Of a DNA stretch of 64,000 nucleotides, positions 31,566 to 44,700 are shown one piece after another. The translations under genes and the position numbers were made by a program. Origin of the DNA: Portulaca oleracea. Taxonomy: Eukaryota; Streptophyta; Magnoliopsida; Caryophyllales; Portulacaceae. Location: NCBI GenBank assembly GCA_029582165.1, contig CM055893.1:24589179-24653178 (forward strand), in the 5' to 3' direction. The first letter of the stretch is position 1. Each line of letters starts with the position of its first letter. The notes under the pieces were generated by a model, which was not told where the DNA came from, did no database searches, and saw only the letters and a list, made by a program, of their open reading frames with translations.

Positions 31566-33736
31566 GGACCGTTTGTAAGCACTCCACCCCCCACCCAACC
31601 TTTACCATTGTTTCTATTTACTTTATTTTGCGAAGTATAAGTGTAGGGGAGTGCTTCTTCGGGGTTTTGGATGCGATGTCTGGTGGTTTTGGATTGTGGA
31701 TCTCTCGATTTCTTTTGGCATGAGCTAGTATATTTTGGGGATTGTTCGGTTAGGATGCTCGGGATTTTCCTTGTCTTGTTTGTCTTTCATGTATTGTCGG
31801 TTTTTTGATGGTTGTTTGATGGTTGTTTTTGTGGGTTTGACTGTTGGTTTAAGCATGTCTTGTTTGTATTTTGGTCATGGATGGATTGTAACCGAATGTT
31901 ATTTGTCGTGAATGTAATCAATTAGTTGTTTCGGTTAGTGTGTATCGAGTTTCACCCTTATTTCCCGCCTCAATGAATGAGATTTGGGGATAAGGTAAGT
32001 CATTGGCAATGTATATATTGTTAATATTTTCGTTTTTATTTTTTCAGTTTCTTTTCGTAATCTTTTAAGTTAGTTTTTCCTTTCTTTTGCTTTTGGTCTC
32101 GCATGCGAATTCCATAGTTATAAAGTCGTCTTTTACTCTAACATTGTTCTGACTCTCTTGAACGACGACTTCGGATTGCTGTTTTTAACGCTTATGAAGA
32201 GCTTGAGGTAATATCTTTCCCCCTTACTCTTTTTATGTGAATTCTTATCATGATCCGTCGCATGCTTGGTTTTCTTTTGGGTGGCGAACCCCTTTGAGTG
32301 TCTGTGTTGGGATATCTATTGCTGTTGGAGCCTATGGGCTCGGGTCGCCACCATTTCTACCTGCTAGTCGTTTTTGTTTGTTTGTGTTTTGTAGTTTCTC
32401 TACCCTTTTTCATATGTCACCTTCCCACAATGAGGACATTGTGGAGTTTTAAGTGTGTGTGGGGGGGGGGGAGATATTCTGTTTCGAGGGTAGATCACCT
32501 AGTCGTTTTGTTCTTTGTTTCCCTAGCTTTTGCTTAAAATTTAAAAAATTTTGTGTGAAAAAAGGAGAAAAAAGGGGGTGAAAACCTTTTCGGTTTTTCT
32601 TTTCGTTTTGTTTTTGTTTTGCTTTGTTTCCTGAATCTAGTTATCGAAGTTAAGAAGTCGTTCTTAAACTTCTTTCTAAAAGTAATCGGTTGGAGCATTT
32701 TCGACCCTAACTCGGGTTCTAGTCGAGACTTACCCTTATTAGACTCTCTTCATTAAGTGTCTTGTGAGACTCCCGTTTCTTTCTCGTTTTGTTGGGAACC
32801 CGGAGATTCTAGGGGCTTGTGTCTGAGTTTGTTTTGTTTCTCGTTTAGCAAAAGCAAAAAGTGCGAAAAGAAAAGAAAAGAAAGAAAAAGGAAAAAGAAA
32901 GAAGCAAGCTTTCATAAGATATAATAACCTGAATAAGTGGAGCGTGTCGCTGAAGACATTAACTACCATACACTTAGCCAACCTACACGGGCCCGGTATT
33001 CGTGGTACGGCACTGGATACCCCTTAACCCTCCTCCTATATCGCTTTGCGACGGAGAGGCGTATGGAAAAGACCATGTTGGGAGGGTATACCCCTTATAT
33101 GGGCCGTCCAATTCCCGAAAGTAAGGCTAATACCGACTTTTAAAAAACCAAAAAGAAAAAAAAAGAAGAAAGAAAAGAAAAGTTTTGCTTCTAAAAAAGA
33201 GTGGGGCCTCCCCTTGCGTCACCTACGGCCCTCACCAAGCCAAGGGCGACCAAATGTGAGGGAGGGCAACACTTCTCTCGGCTGTTTCGTTGTTTTCAAA
33301 TTCGGATGCGAGTTTTTAGAGTCTTTTGGTTCCCTTTAAACCCTTGTTGTGCTGTTGTTGTGGGGTTTTCGATTGTTACAAGGTGTAGGGAATTGAAAAT
33401 CTTCAAGATCGACCTTTCTCTGAGTTTGGTGTTTGTGTGATGCTCCTAACAGTTACTTTAGGAGGTTTAATCGCGTTTTCTTAATTTGGATTGCGAGATC
33501 TTGTGAATCAAAGACTTTGCTTTTCGTTCCTTTTTGTTTTCTTCGGTTTTGTTTTCACTTTCCCTCTCCCCTTTTTCTTTGGCTTTTGTGGGTACAGCCG
33601 CTACAAACCCTCATGAGTCCATCTCGTCCACCCGGGCTGCCGGGGGGTTCAAAGGGCTTGGTGCCTACGCTAAATGCACTCGTTTCCTCCCACGACAGAG
33701 GAGTTAGTGTTAGTTTAGATAGCTTTTGTCTTGTTT
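31566..33736 (+). other. A 3' untranslated region with an internal stem-loop/G-run module
   Basis: Non-coding and U-rich. At 32425-32444 CCACAATGAGGACATTGTGG folds (8-bp stem, AGGA loop); it is followed by AGTTTTAAGTGTGTGTG and a run of G (32459-32471). This duplicates the layout of the true PPT at 33737-33770. The same module is in B (38246-38292, minus). Other stretches hold A/G-rich tracts (32840-32910, 33145-33185) and nothing recognised. Confidence 0.7.
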
Positions 33737-33770
33737 TGCTCGGGACGAGCAAAAGTTTAAGTGTGGGGGG
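33737..33770 (+). promoter_or_regulatory. Stem-loop and polypurine tract of Athila A
   Basis: TGCTCGGGACGAGCA (6-bp stem, 3-nt loop) followed by AAAGTTTAAGTGTGGGGGG and the LTR start TGTTTAGACCC. The G-run primes plus-strand DNA. Confidence 0.85.
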
Positions 33771-35462
33771 TGTTTAGACCCAATTTTATGTCTAAATACT
33801 ACCTAAATCCTTAAGCTTTTGACTTGTTTCGTAGCTTGTTTTAATAACTTTTAATGCGTTTTGGTTATTTTTGTAGATTCCGAAGTTGTTACTCAAAACG
33901 ATTCTAAATGGGCAAATTTTGCATCAATCTTGGGAATGCCGAGATTCCCTAAGATTCCCCGAGCCCTGTCGTGTCAAAGGCAGCGGAAGCGGAAGCAACG
34001 ATTGAAGAGCACCCTGAAGAATCTTGTGGCCGAGACAGACCATGGCCACGGTCACCTTGACCGTAGCCACGGTGTGATTGAGCCAAGGCCTAAGGAAGAA
34101 ACCTTGCCACCCGAGATAGACCGTGGTCACGGTCACTCTGACCGTAGCCACGGTGATATCACTACCCTACCCAAGGAGCAAAATAGCCGAACAAGACCGT
34201 GGCCACGGTCTCCCATGACCGTAGCCACGGCGGTGCGAAGGAGCGAAAAGTTGTCAGCCCTAATCGCCTAGACCGTGCCCACGGTGCATGGGAACCGTGC
34301 CCACGGTGATGCGAAGCGAAGAGAAAAATTGCCTGCCTTACGCAGGACCGTGGCCACGGTCACCTTGACCGTGCCCACGGTCCCCTGCGGGACAGTTTTG
34401 TCTGTTGTGTAAAATGATGAGTTTTGAGTAACAACCTTGTTTACTATTTAATGTTTTTAGGTCATTTTAGCTGAATATCAGATAGGAAGCAGCTTTTATC
34501 TATCTTTGATAATACTTTAGCACACTTTATCACATTTTAAGCTTTAGATTAGAGTGATTAGTGAAGATCTTTGCTGAGATTATTGGTTCTTGTATTGGAT
34601 TATCTTGACTTTTATTGGAAGTTTGAAGATTATTCTCAACTTTGAAGCATTGGAGCTTTATTATTCTGAAGTTTTCTTCTTTGTCATCACTATTAATAAG
34701 CATTTCTTAACCTTTCTCTCTCTAATTTATTACTTATTTATTAATCTCTGTTTTTGTTATTATTGGTATTGTTGGTATTGTTGAATGTTTATTGTCATCT
34801 TGTCCACTCTTTTAAGCATGAATGAAGTTGTTGATGTTATTACCATGATAGTTAGGATGTCTAGTGGCTAAAACCTTAATGGGTTAGGGAGATATTAAGG
34901 GTGTGAATGGGTGATAAGGTTTGGGTTAGCAATATTAGTGAGTAACTAGTTAGGAAATCGACTTCCTAATCCTATACTTTCCTCAAATGGGATGCATTTG
35001 GGTGCGAAAGCATCCCGAATACATCCAACGCTTGTTGGAATGTAGGAATTAGGATAGTTAGTATTCTAGTTCGCGAAAGCGAATAGAAACTAACTAGGAA
35101 ATTCCGTTCCATTAACTCTCCTGGGTCTGTCGATGGATTTTGGGGAAGTTAATCCGAACTATCCTTGAAAGAGGAAGCCCGGTGGGTATTTTCTAACGGA
35201 GTTACCATTTGATTTCCCCTTCTCGTTACTCTCTTGTTGCAAAACTCATTTCCTCATTCCCGTTTGCATCCCGAAAGTCTCCCGACACCCATTGTTTCAC
35301 CTTTTTGACTGAACCTAGTTTGTTTGAGCTGTTTTTACCCTGAATTCTATCATCCTTTCATGATCGTAAATCGTACCTAAAGTCAACTAGTTGCAGCTAA
35401 GGCCCCTAGCTCCCTGTGGAAGAACGATAAAACCGAGGTCTTACAAACCACAGTTACTAACA
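33771..35462 (+). repeat. 3' LTR of Athila A
   Basis: TGTTTAGACCCAATT to CAGTTACTAACA, then the TSD TGGAA. It carries the paired dyad array at 34038-34382, cleaner than in the 5' LTR (for example GACCGTAGCCACGGT where the 5' copy reads GATCG or GACCCT). Confidence 0.95.
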
Positions 35463-36941
35463 TGGAACAAAATGACAATCCCGTTAAAATAAATCAACCG
35501 GATTTCCTTTTCCAAGGATAATCCGGATTAACTTCCTACAAGCCCACCACGGACCCGGAGGGTTAAAGGAACGGGACTCTCTAGTTAGCTCCTATTCACC
35601 TTCGTGAATAGAATACTAACTATCCCAATTCCGACCTTCCAACCCAAGTGTTGGATGTATTTGGGATCTTTCGTACCCCAAATACATCCCACTTGAGGGA
35701 AGAATAGGAGTGGGAAGTTGATTCCACTACGAATTACCTCCTAAGTTGCTAACCCAATCTAAATACACCATTCACATCCTTAGATTCTCCCTAACTCATA
35801 AGGGTTCTAGCCTCTAATCATCTTATCTAGCATGCTAAACATAATAATAACTTCATTCATGCTTCAAATGGAAAGTATCTAGAAATTCCAAGCAACAATA
35901 GCAACAATCAACAAACACCAAGTAATCTAATAACAAAAACAGAGATTAAAGAGTAATTAGATGAACTAAAAAGAGTTATAGTTAAGAAATGCTCATTAAT
36001 TTGATAACGAAAGAAGATGCTCCGGAATAATAAGAATCTAATGCTCCAAAAATAATATAAGTCTTCAAATCTTCAATAGAAATCTAGTAAAATCCAATGC
36101 AAGATCAATAATCCAAGTATAAATTCTCACTAATCACTAAGGAATCACTTTAATTGAAAGCTAAAATGTGATAAAAGTTCTCTCTAAACTCTCTAGTCTA
36201 TCTAATCTCCCTCTAATTGATCTCTCCCAAAATTCCTCTGGCTAAAAGAGCTAAAAACAATATATGCAAGCTAAGTTAGTTACTCAAAAATCGTCACTTC
36301 ATTAAGCAAAAAAATGAGAATCTGCAGGGGACTGTAGGTACGGTCTATGAGACCGTGGCTACGGTCCTGCGTAACTCCTCCAGATTTCTCTCTTCTTCGC
36401 AGCACCGTAGGCGCAGTGTGACATGACCGTGGGTGCGGTATGGCGATTTAGGTCAGGTGAGATTTCTCTCCTTCGCACCGTCGTGGGTGCGGTCCCCTGA
36501 CACCGTGGGTACGGTCTCACTCGGGCACTTCACCTGCTGCTCATGTCTTGCACGCACCGTAGCGGCGGTCTCTTGAGACCGTGGGTACGGTCAAGCTCGG
36601 TCACTTCACCTCCTTGTCATGCCTTGCACCCACCGTGGGTGCGGTCATCAGGACCGTAGGTACGGTCAGGCTCGGCCATCTTGATTCAGCAAAGTCTAAC
36701 TTTTTATCCTCTCGACGTGTCCGGCCTTCCCGCGTCCTTTGCCTTTGCCTTGACCATGACCCGGGAAATCTCGGGATTTCCAACGTAGCTACAAAATGGC
36801 CCTTTTTACCATGTTTTGAGTAAAAACTCTGGAATCTACAAAATAACCAAAAACGTATTAAAAGTTATTAAATTAAACTACGAAACGAGTCAAAATCCTA
36901 AGGATTTTGGCGGTATTTAGACATAAAATTGGGTCTAAACA
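35463..36941 (-). repeat. B 3' LTR, proximal part (right of element A)
   Basis: Continues the B LTR after the A insertion, ending GGGTCTAAACA at 36941. It contains the B version of the paired dyads at 36330-36667 (for example GACTGTAGGTACGGTC / GACCGTGGCTACGGTC, offset 21; 36631/36652, offset 21). It lacks the hAT and foldback insertions seen in the partner LTR and so serves as the empty site for both. Confidence 0.9.
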
Positions 36942-36976
36942 CCCCCCCACACTTAAACTTTTGCTCGTCCCGAGTA
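36942..36976 (-). promoter_or_regulatory. Stem-loop and polypurine tract of Athila B
   Basis: On the minus strand CTCGGGACGAG then CAAAAGTTTAAGTGTGGGGG and the LTR start. The stem is shorter than in A (4 bp plus a mismatch). Confidence 0.8.
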
Positions 36977-39182
36977 AAATGAGACAAAAAACTACGTAAA
37001 CTAACATAAACTCCTCTGTCGTGGGAGAGAAACGAGTGCATTTAGCGTATGCACCAAGCCCTTTAAACCCCCCGGCAGCCCGGATGGATGAGATGGACTC
37101 GTGAGGGTTTGTAGCGGCTATACCCACAAAAGCCAAAGAAAAAGGAGAGAGGGCAAGTGAAAACAAAACTGAAGAAAAGAAAAGGAAAGAGAAACCAAAA
37201 AAAAATTGATTCGAAGGATCTTGCAACCTTAACTAAGAAAACGTTACTAAGCCTCCAAAAGGAACTGTTATGAGCATCTCACAATCCCCTATCCCAAGCA
37301 AAAGTCAGTCTTTGAGATTTTCGATTTCCTACACCTAATGCATAGCAAAACCCCATGTGCATTAGTGCTAGTGGGTTCTAACCAAATCCAAAAGACTCCA
37401 AGGACTCATGTCCGAACTAAAAACAACGAACAAACAAGGCATGAGTTGCCCTTCCCCACATTTGGCCGCCCTTGGCTTGGTGAGGGCCGTAGGTGATGCA
37501 AGGATAGGCCCCACACATTAAGAAGCACAAACTTTCTTTTTCTTTTTGGTTGGTTTTACCAACGAAATTGCTTTTTTTCTTTTCTCTTTTGTTTTTCTTT
37601 TTAAAAGTCGGTATTAGCCTTACTTTCGGGAATTGGACGGCCCAAATATGGGGTTTACCCTCCCAACACAGTCTTTTCCATACACACCTCCGCCGAGAAT
37701 TCGATATGGGAGGAGCTTAAGGGGTATTAGCGCCGTACCGCTAATACCGGGCCCGTGTAGGTTGGCTAAGTGTATGGTGGTTAATGTCATTCAGCGACAC
37801 GCCCCACTTAATCCGGTTATTGTAGCTTTTGCTTTTTTTTTCTTTTTATTTTTAACTTTACTTTTGCCTTTTGCTAAACGGGAAAAAGGAAACAAGCTCG
37901 GACACGAACCCCTAGAATCTCCCGACTTCAACCAGAACGTGAAAGGAATCGGGGGTTTCACTAGACACTTGATGAAGGACATCTAAAGAGATAAGTCATG
38001 ACTCGTACCCAAGACAAGGTCGAAAAATGCTCAAACCGGTTTCTTTTAAAGAAGATTAAGAACAACTTCTCAATTTCGACAACAAGACCCGAGAAACAAA
38101 GCGAAAACAAAAACGAAAGAAAACTTTTAAGGTTTTCACTCCCTTTTTTCTCCTTTTTCACACAAAATTTTTTCAAATTTTAGGCAAAAACTAGGAAAAC
38201 ATAAACTAAAAATCTAGGTGATCTACCCTTTAAAGCAATTATCTCTCCCCCCCCCCCCCAACACTTAAAACGCCACAATGTCCTCATTGTGGGAAGGTGT
38301 CACAAGAAAGGGGTAGAGAACCTACAAAAACAAACAACCAAGAACAACTAGCAAATAAAGCGGTGGCGACCCGAGCCCACACGGCTCCAACAGCAAGAAA
38401 GTCCCAACACAAACACTCAAGGGCGTTCGCCGCCCAAAAGAAAAACACGCATGCGACGGATCATGAAGATAATTCACATAGAAAGTGTAAGGTGGAAAGA
38501 TATTACCTTGAACTCTTCAAAAATGTTCAAGCGATGATCCGAAGTCGTCGTTCAAGTGAATCACAACGATATTAGAACAAAGACGACTTTACATATGACA
38601 AAATCCGCATGCGAGATCGAAAACAAATTTAAAGAAAACTAACTAACTAAACTCCTAACAAAAAAGAACTAAAAAGAAGAAAAGGAAAACTATAAACAAA
38701 ATATACATTGCCAATGAAATACCTTATCCCCGAATCTCACTCATTGAGGCGGGAAATAACGGTGAAACTCAACACAAACTAACCAGACAAACTTGATTCA
38801 TTTCATTTCATTAGAACAACCATTCGTTACATTGCCAGAATCGATTAGTCACAACCAAAATACAACCAAGTACCAGGCAAAATAAGCCATCACCGACCAA
38901 AAGAACGACCAACAACCGACCAAGACATCCCAACTACAACCAAAAGACAACCAAAATAACATCAAAAGACAATCAAAAGACCACCACAAGCCAAATCTAG
39001 CCGACTTTGAGAGCAACACCAAAACAAGCCAAAAGGACCCGAGACACCTACACGCTAAAGCCACAAAGCCTTCGCATCCAAACCCCGATGAAGCATCCCC
39101 CTTCACTTATATTTCACACAATAAAGTATTTAAAAACTGATGACAAAGATCGGGTGGGGGCGGGAATGCTTACAAACGGTCC
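36977..39182 (-). other. B 3' untranslated region with internal stem-loop/G-run module
   Basis: Counterpart of the A 3' UTR. CCACAATGAGGACATTGTGG (minus; 38292-38273) is followed by a TTTTAAGTGTTG stretch and a run of 13-14 G (38259-38246). No real ORF. Confidence 0.7.
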
Positions 39183-40554
39183 TCAAGCGAATCCTCCCGG
39201 AGGAGAACGGGGTTGGAGTTGCGATTGGATGCCAACAAGGATCTCTTGTTGGGCCTCGAGCATACCTTGCAAATCCTCTATAAGGCTTTGTTGGTTTTGG
39301 ATGAGTTCTCGTTGCACTTGAAATCCATCGTGAAGCTCTTGGAGTTGATCATTAAAGCGCTCTAAGGTGTCATCATTTGCTTTGCTAGGCCCCGCTTCTT
39401 CTCCTTGCTCTCCTTCATCGTCCCCTTCCTCTTCTTCTTCTGCTTCCTCGTCACCTTCCTCTTCAAGCTCCCAAGGACCACCCACCACATAGCGCCCCTC
39501 GAACTCTTGGCCACAAGAACAATTTCATCGATCGGAGACATCTAAGCGCTTTTCGGCATGCTCGTCAGCCAAATGAACCACGACGCTATGGGAATCATAC
39601 CCGTGGCGGTAAAGTGTTCGTGTTTTGTTTTTATCCAAGAATTCCAACTTCCCCAAACGAACACCATCGATGGGATCGGGAAAGTACCGCGGAGTCCACT
39701 TGGCAAGATAGGACTCAAAGCCTTGCTTCTTGAGGAAATGGCAAATAATGTGTCCCATGCCAAGGGTCATGTTTCGGGTTTCAAGGCTTATCTCCCGAAG
39801 GTAATGAAGAATAGAAGAGCCGGTGTTTACACAGCGACCATGGATTGCGTTGAAGAGGATGAAAAGATCGTCCTTTCGAATGTTTGACCTTCCAGTGTCG
39901 CGGCCAAAGACGGAGCTTGAAATGATGCGGTGAAAGAGGCGAACACTCAAGTTGCAAAAGTCTCGGGCTTTTGAATTGCTTGGACAATGGACTTGTAGTT
40001 TACGAGTCCGAAGCTTGGGATATTGTCTCCTCCAACAGGTGATAGCTCTCATAGCTTCTTGCTCGTCGAATTTGACACATTCACCATAGAAGATACCATC
40101 CAAAGGAAGACCGAAAGCGTTGCAAAGGTCCTGAACCGTACACTCCACCTCCTTCTTGGCAACTATGTAAGAGAAGGTGCCCGTAAAAGTACCATCCTCT
40201 CGAACCACTAGAGAGCTCAAGAATTCGAGCACGGTTGGTCGACAATAGGCTCGTTGATGGTAGCGAAGATTTCCCAACCCATGACTTTTATGAAATAGTC
40301 CATGCTTGGTTTGCAATACACATCCCTCGCTGTTTCCTCATGATACAAATCCGGAGCACATATTTTCCGTTGCTTCAACCGTGCATACCTCGCCTTGTGC
40401 ATTTCGTCCCTAAAGGTGACCTTCACCTTTGGGTCACACTGAATCAAAGAGGCTGGTTGACCTTTGTAACGAGTCTTATCAGGTTCTTCCGAAGTGAAAG
40501 GAGGAGGGGTCGGTTCTGCCTCGGTTCGGTTCGGGAATGCTTGGCTCGACCCAT
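39183..40554 (-). pseudogene. Athila B env-position ORF, broken
   Basis: ATG at 40554 (minus; MGRAKHSRTEP). Frameshifts near 40510 and 40220 and a TGA near 39524 interrupt a protein colinear with that of A: ICAPDLYHEETARDVYCKPS, IFATINEPIV, ECTVQDLCNAFGLP, ARDFCNLSVRLFHRI, FESYLAKWTPRYFPDP, then an acidic Glu-rich stretch and a coiled coil with the same SPPGG end. As in A, no membrane signals are visible. Conservation of the acidic plus coiled-coil tail in both elements suggests it matters to the protein. Confidence 0.8.
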
Positions 40555-41729
40555 TGGAACGAACATGAAGCAACAACAACAGCAATGGGCACACAAATAG
40601 CAACAACGATATCCAAAATCACCCAACAACCGTGTACTTCACCAACTACACCCCAAACAACAAATTATCACACCCAAATTGACACCCCCCTACGCCTCAA
40701 CCAAAAGCATTGAACAATGTCCAAGGAGCAAATGACGAATCTTGTGCATAAAATACTAAAAATTAGCAAGAATTATGAACTTTGATACACAAAGAAACAA
40801 GGGATACCTGAGTTGAGGACTTAGGAACCTCTCCTTGACAATTTTCGAACCCCACAACGAACAAAACCCAGAATTTGCACTTGAGAAGCTCCTTAGAAGG
40901 TGCGAAAATGGTGAAGAGCGCGACTAGGCCACAGAAATCGCAGAGGTGGTGAGTGAGGAAGGTGGATTTGTGAGAGAGTTGGACAATTAGGGCAAGGGAA
41001 TGAAGGTTTGGTGTGAGAGGGAGTGTTTTTTCGAGTGAGGGAGAAGGAAAAGAAATGAGTGAAAATAAGGGAGAGAAGCGTTTAAACCCCCGACATTTCG
41101 CTGCAGTTCGAGAGACCGTAGGTACGTACGGATCCTTGGACAATAGGTGCGGTCTCATCGGCCAAATTTTTAGGGCAAAGTTGTTGTTCTGCGACCGTGG
41201 CTACGGTGAAATTTACCGTAGGTACGGTGTAGCTGCTAGGCCAAAAATCAGGAAAACCTTGCCATAACTTGACCGTGGCTACGGTGAAGCCCATCGTAGG
41301 TACCGTCTCCGTCGGTCAAAAATCTGGGCAAAAGTGCTGTTTTGGGACCGTGGCTACGGTGAATCCTACCGTGGGTACGGTCCCCTTCGGCCTCTCCCCA
41401 GCACCTACAAGACTCAAAAACTTGGAAAAAAATGTTAAGTCCTAAAATTCTACTCTCTCATTATCAACCCTCTTTTCTTGCTCACTCAACAACTTCGAAG
41501 GATACCTTTCAACACTTAAAACTAACATGAATCATCTCCTTCACAAATCTTCTTTTCACCCTCAATTTTTTTCCAACTTTTTCCAGTTTTTTTTCTTTCT
41601 TTTTCTCAACCTTAACGAATCGAAAATGAAAACCAAAAGAAATAAAAGGAAAACACTAAAGGTAGGGGAAGTAACTTGTACCTCTCCCAAGTGCTTGTTT
41701 TAGGTCCTAGCTTGACCTAATCCATCCTT
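40555..41729 (-). promoter_or_regulatory. B pol-env spacer with paired dyads
   Basis: Dyads at 41114/41139, 41193/41214, 41271/41292 and 41346/41367; three of the four pairs are spaced exactly 21 bp. Sequence variants (GACCGTGGCTACGGT with ACCGTAGGTACGGT) match those of the B LTR. The rest is AT-rich and non-coding. Confidence 0.65.
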
Positions 41730-44700
41730 TCACCTTTCAAGGTCGGCGAGGAACACCACAACCATCCCCGTATATTCCTCTCCCATGATGTATGGCTTGA
41801 TCTTTGGTCAGTTAACCTTGAAACATTCCCCCTTTTCATTCTTAAGTTCGATACCACCGGCGAAAAGGATCCTTACTATTTCAAAGGGTCCGGACCACCT
41901 TGATCTCAACTTCCCGGAAAATAGCTTGAGCCTCGAATTGAAGATAAGGACTCTATCACCCACTTTGAACTCGCGACAGTTCAATATCTTATCGTGCCAT
42001 GCTTTCGTTCGCTCTTTGTAGATCCTATTATTTTCATAAGCATGACGTCGCAGCTCCTCAAGCTCCTCCAATTGAAATAGACGACTCGCCCCGGCCGCCT
42101 TGAGATCGTAATTCAATTTCTTGATTGCCCACATCGTCTTATGCTCGAGATCTACGGGAAAGTTGCATGCTTTCTCGTAAACTAGACGATACGGGGTAGT
42201 CCCGATCGGCGTTTTGAAGGCGGTGCGGTATGCCCACAAAACATCGTCTAATTTCTCTGCCCAATCTTTTCATGAAGAGCCAACCGTTTTCTCCAAAATC
42301 TCCTTAATGGCACGGTTTGAAATCTCTACTTGCCCTTGCGTTTGGGGGTGATAGGCTAGTCCCCGCTTATGATTGATACCATACTTCACTAGGAGAGACT
42401 CAAACTTTTTCTCGATAAAATGGGATCCGTTGTCGCTTATAATAACCCTTGAGATGCCAAATCTTGGGAATATGATCTTCTTCAAAAATCTTGACACAGA
42501 TTTGCCATCGCATTTTGCACAAGGAATGGCCTCAACCCATTTCGAAACGTAGTCCACCTCCACTAAGATATATTGGAAACCTCTTGATGATAGAAAGGGA
42601 CCCATGAAGTCCAACCCCCATACATCGAAAACCTCTACCTCTAGAATGAAATTCAACGGTGCTTCATTCTTCCGGGAGATATTTCCAGACCTTTGGCATT
42701 TATCGCATTGCTTGACGTGAAGATGAGCATCATGAAAGAGTGTCGGCCACCAATAGCCGGCTTGTAAGACCCTCGCTGTCGTCTTTTGCGACCCACCATG
42801 ACCTCCAACCGGGAACTCATGGCAATATGTCAAAACGGATTTCACCTCGGTCCCGGGTATATATCTTCTGTACATCCCGTCGTTGCATAATCGGAATAGG
42901 AATGGATCATCCCAAAAGAAATGTTTTACATCGTGAAAGAACTTCTTCTTTTGATGAGGGTTCAGATTTGAAGGAATCACCTCGCTGGACAAGTAGTTTA
43001 TGATGTCGGCATACCACGGGCTAGAATGCTTGATGGCCATGAGTCGCTCATCCAGGAAAGAATCAACGATCGATTGGGTATCCTCCAAGTCAACAAGGAT
43101 TCTCAATAGGTGATCGGCTACTACATTCTTCGTGTCGGCCTTGTCGCGAATTTCCAAATCGAACTCTTGCATAAGCAAAACCCATCGGATAAGCCTCGGC
43201 TTCATTTATTTCTTCCCCATCAAATATTTAATCGCAGCATGGTCCGTGTACACCACCACCTTGGAGAACATAAGGTACTGCCGGAATTTGTTGAGAGCAA
43301 AGATGATTACCAAAAGCTCCTTCTCCGTGGTCGTGTAATTTCTCTGTGCGCTATCGAGCGTATGGCTTGCATAGTAGATGACTCTTGGGTTCTTCTCTAT
43401 GGTTTGAGCAAAACACGCTGCCACGGCAAAATCGCTCGCGTCCGCCATGATTTCGAAGGGTAATGTCCAATCCGGGGGTTGAACCACCGGAGCGCAAATC
43501 AAGGCTTGCTTTAACCTATAAAAGGACTCAAGGCATTCATCAGTAAAAAGGAATTGGGCATCCTTACACAAGAGATCAGTTAGAGGTCGAGCGATTTTGG
43601 AAAAATCCTTGACGAACCGGCGATAAAAGCCGGCATGGCTAAGGAAGCTACGCACCCCCTTAACGGAAACCGGGGGTGGTAGACGCTCTATAACCTCAAC
43701 TTTAGCCTTGTCTACTTCGATGCCCCTCGAAGAAATCAAATGACCTAACACAATACCTTCTTCCACCATGAAGTGGCATTTCTCCGAATTCAACACTAAA
43801 TCAACTTCTTCACAACGGATTAAAACTTTCTCCAAATTCAGCAAACAGTCATCAAAGGTATTACCATAAATAGAAAAATCATCCATAAAGACTTCCATGC
43901 ATTGTTCAATGAACTCACTAAAAATAGCTATCATGCAACGTTGAAATGTTCCCGGTGCTTTACACAACCCAAAAAACATACGTCGATAAGTAAATGTACC
44001 ATATGGGCAAGTGAAAGTAGTTTTTTCTTGATGTGCGGGGTGGATTGGAATTTAAAAAAAACCCGAGTACCCATCTAGAAAACAGAAGTACGAGTGACCC
44101 GCCAACCTCTCCAACATTTGGTCAATAAAGGGGAGAGGGAAATGGTCTTTCTTTGTTACTTTATTTAATTGGCGGTAGTCAATGCACATCCTCCAGCCGG
44201 TGACGGTTCGGGTGCTAACTAGTTCATTCTTTTGATTCTCAAACACAGTCAACCCACCCTTCTTAGGTACACACTGAACCGGGCTTACCCATTCGCTATT
44301 TGCGATTGGGAAGATGATCCCAGCAGCTAACAACTTTACTACTTCCTTTTTGACCACCTCTTGCATATAGGGTTTAATCGACGTTGGAGTTGCCTAGTTG
44401 GTTTTGCATCCTCTAACAAATCAATTGAATGCATGCATATAGAAGGAGATAAACCTTTTAAATCCTCTATTTTATAACCTAATGCACCCCTATACTTTCT
44501 AAGCAAATCAAGCAACTTGGACAGATCAGAATCATGCAGTTTAGCATTTACAATAACAGGACAAGACTTCTCATCATCCAAGAAAGCATATTGTAGGGAA
44601 GGGGGTAAAGGTTTAAGCTCTAAAGGAGTAGAGGATTTAGTTAGAGAAGAAGACATACCCTTGTAGATCGCATCTTGAATCTCCATGCACTCAATATGAG

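Larger units (their letters stand above)
21487..35462 (+). mobile_element. Athila element A, complete structure, coding regions broken
   Basis: Two LTRs (21487-23181, 1695 bp; 33771-35462, 1692 bp), TSD TGGAA on both sides (21482-21486, 35463-35467), an Asp-tRNA-type PBS, gag-pol, a spacer with dyads, an env-position ORF, a long 3' UTR and a PPT. The empty site is seen in the other B LTR (AGTGGAATAAAATGAC near 47605). The first about 255 bases of the two LTRs differ at about 15 positions by eye, mostly C/T or G/A, so it is a moderately recent insertion that was probably methylated. Confidence 0.95.
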
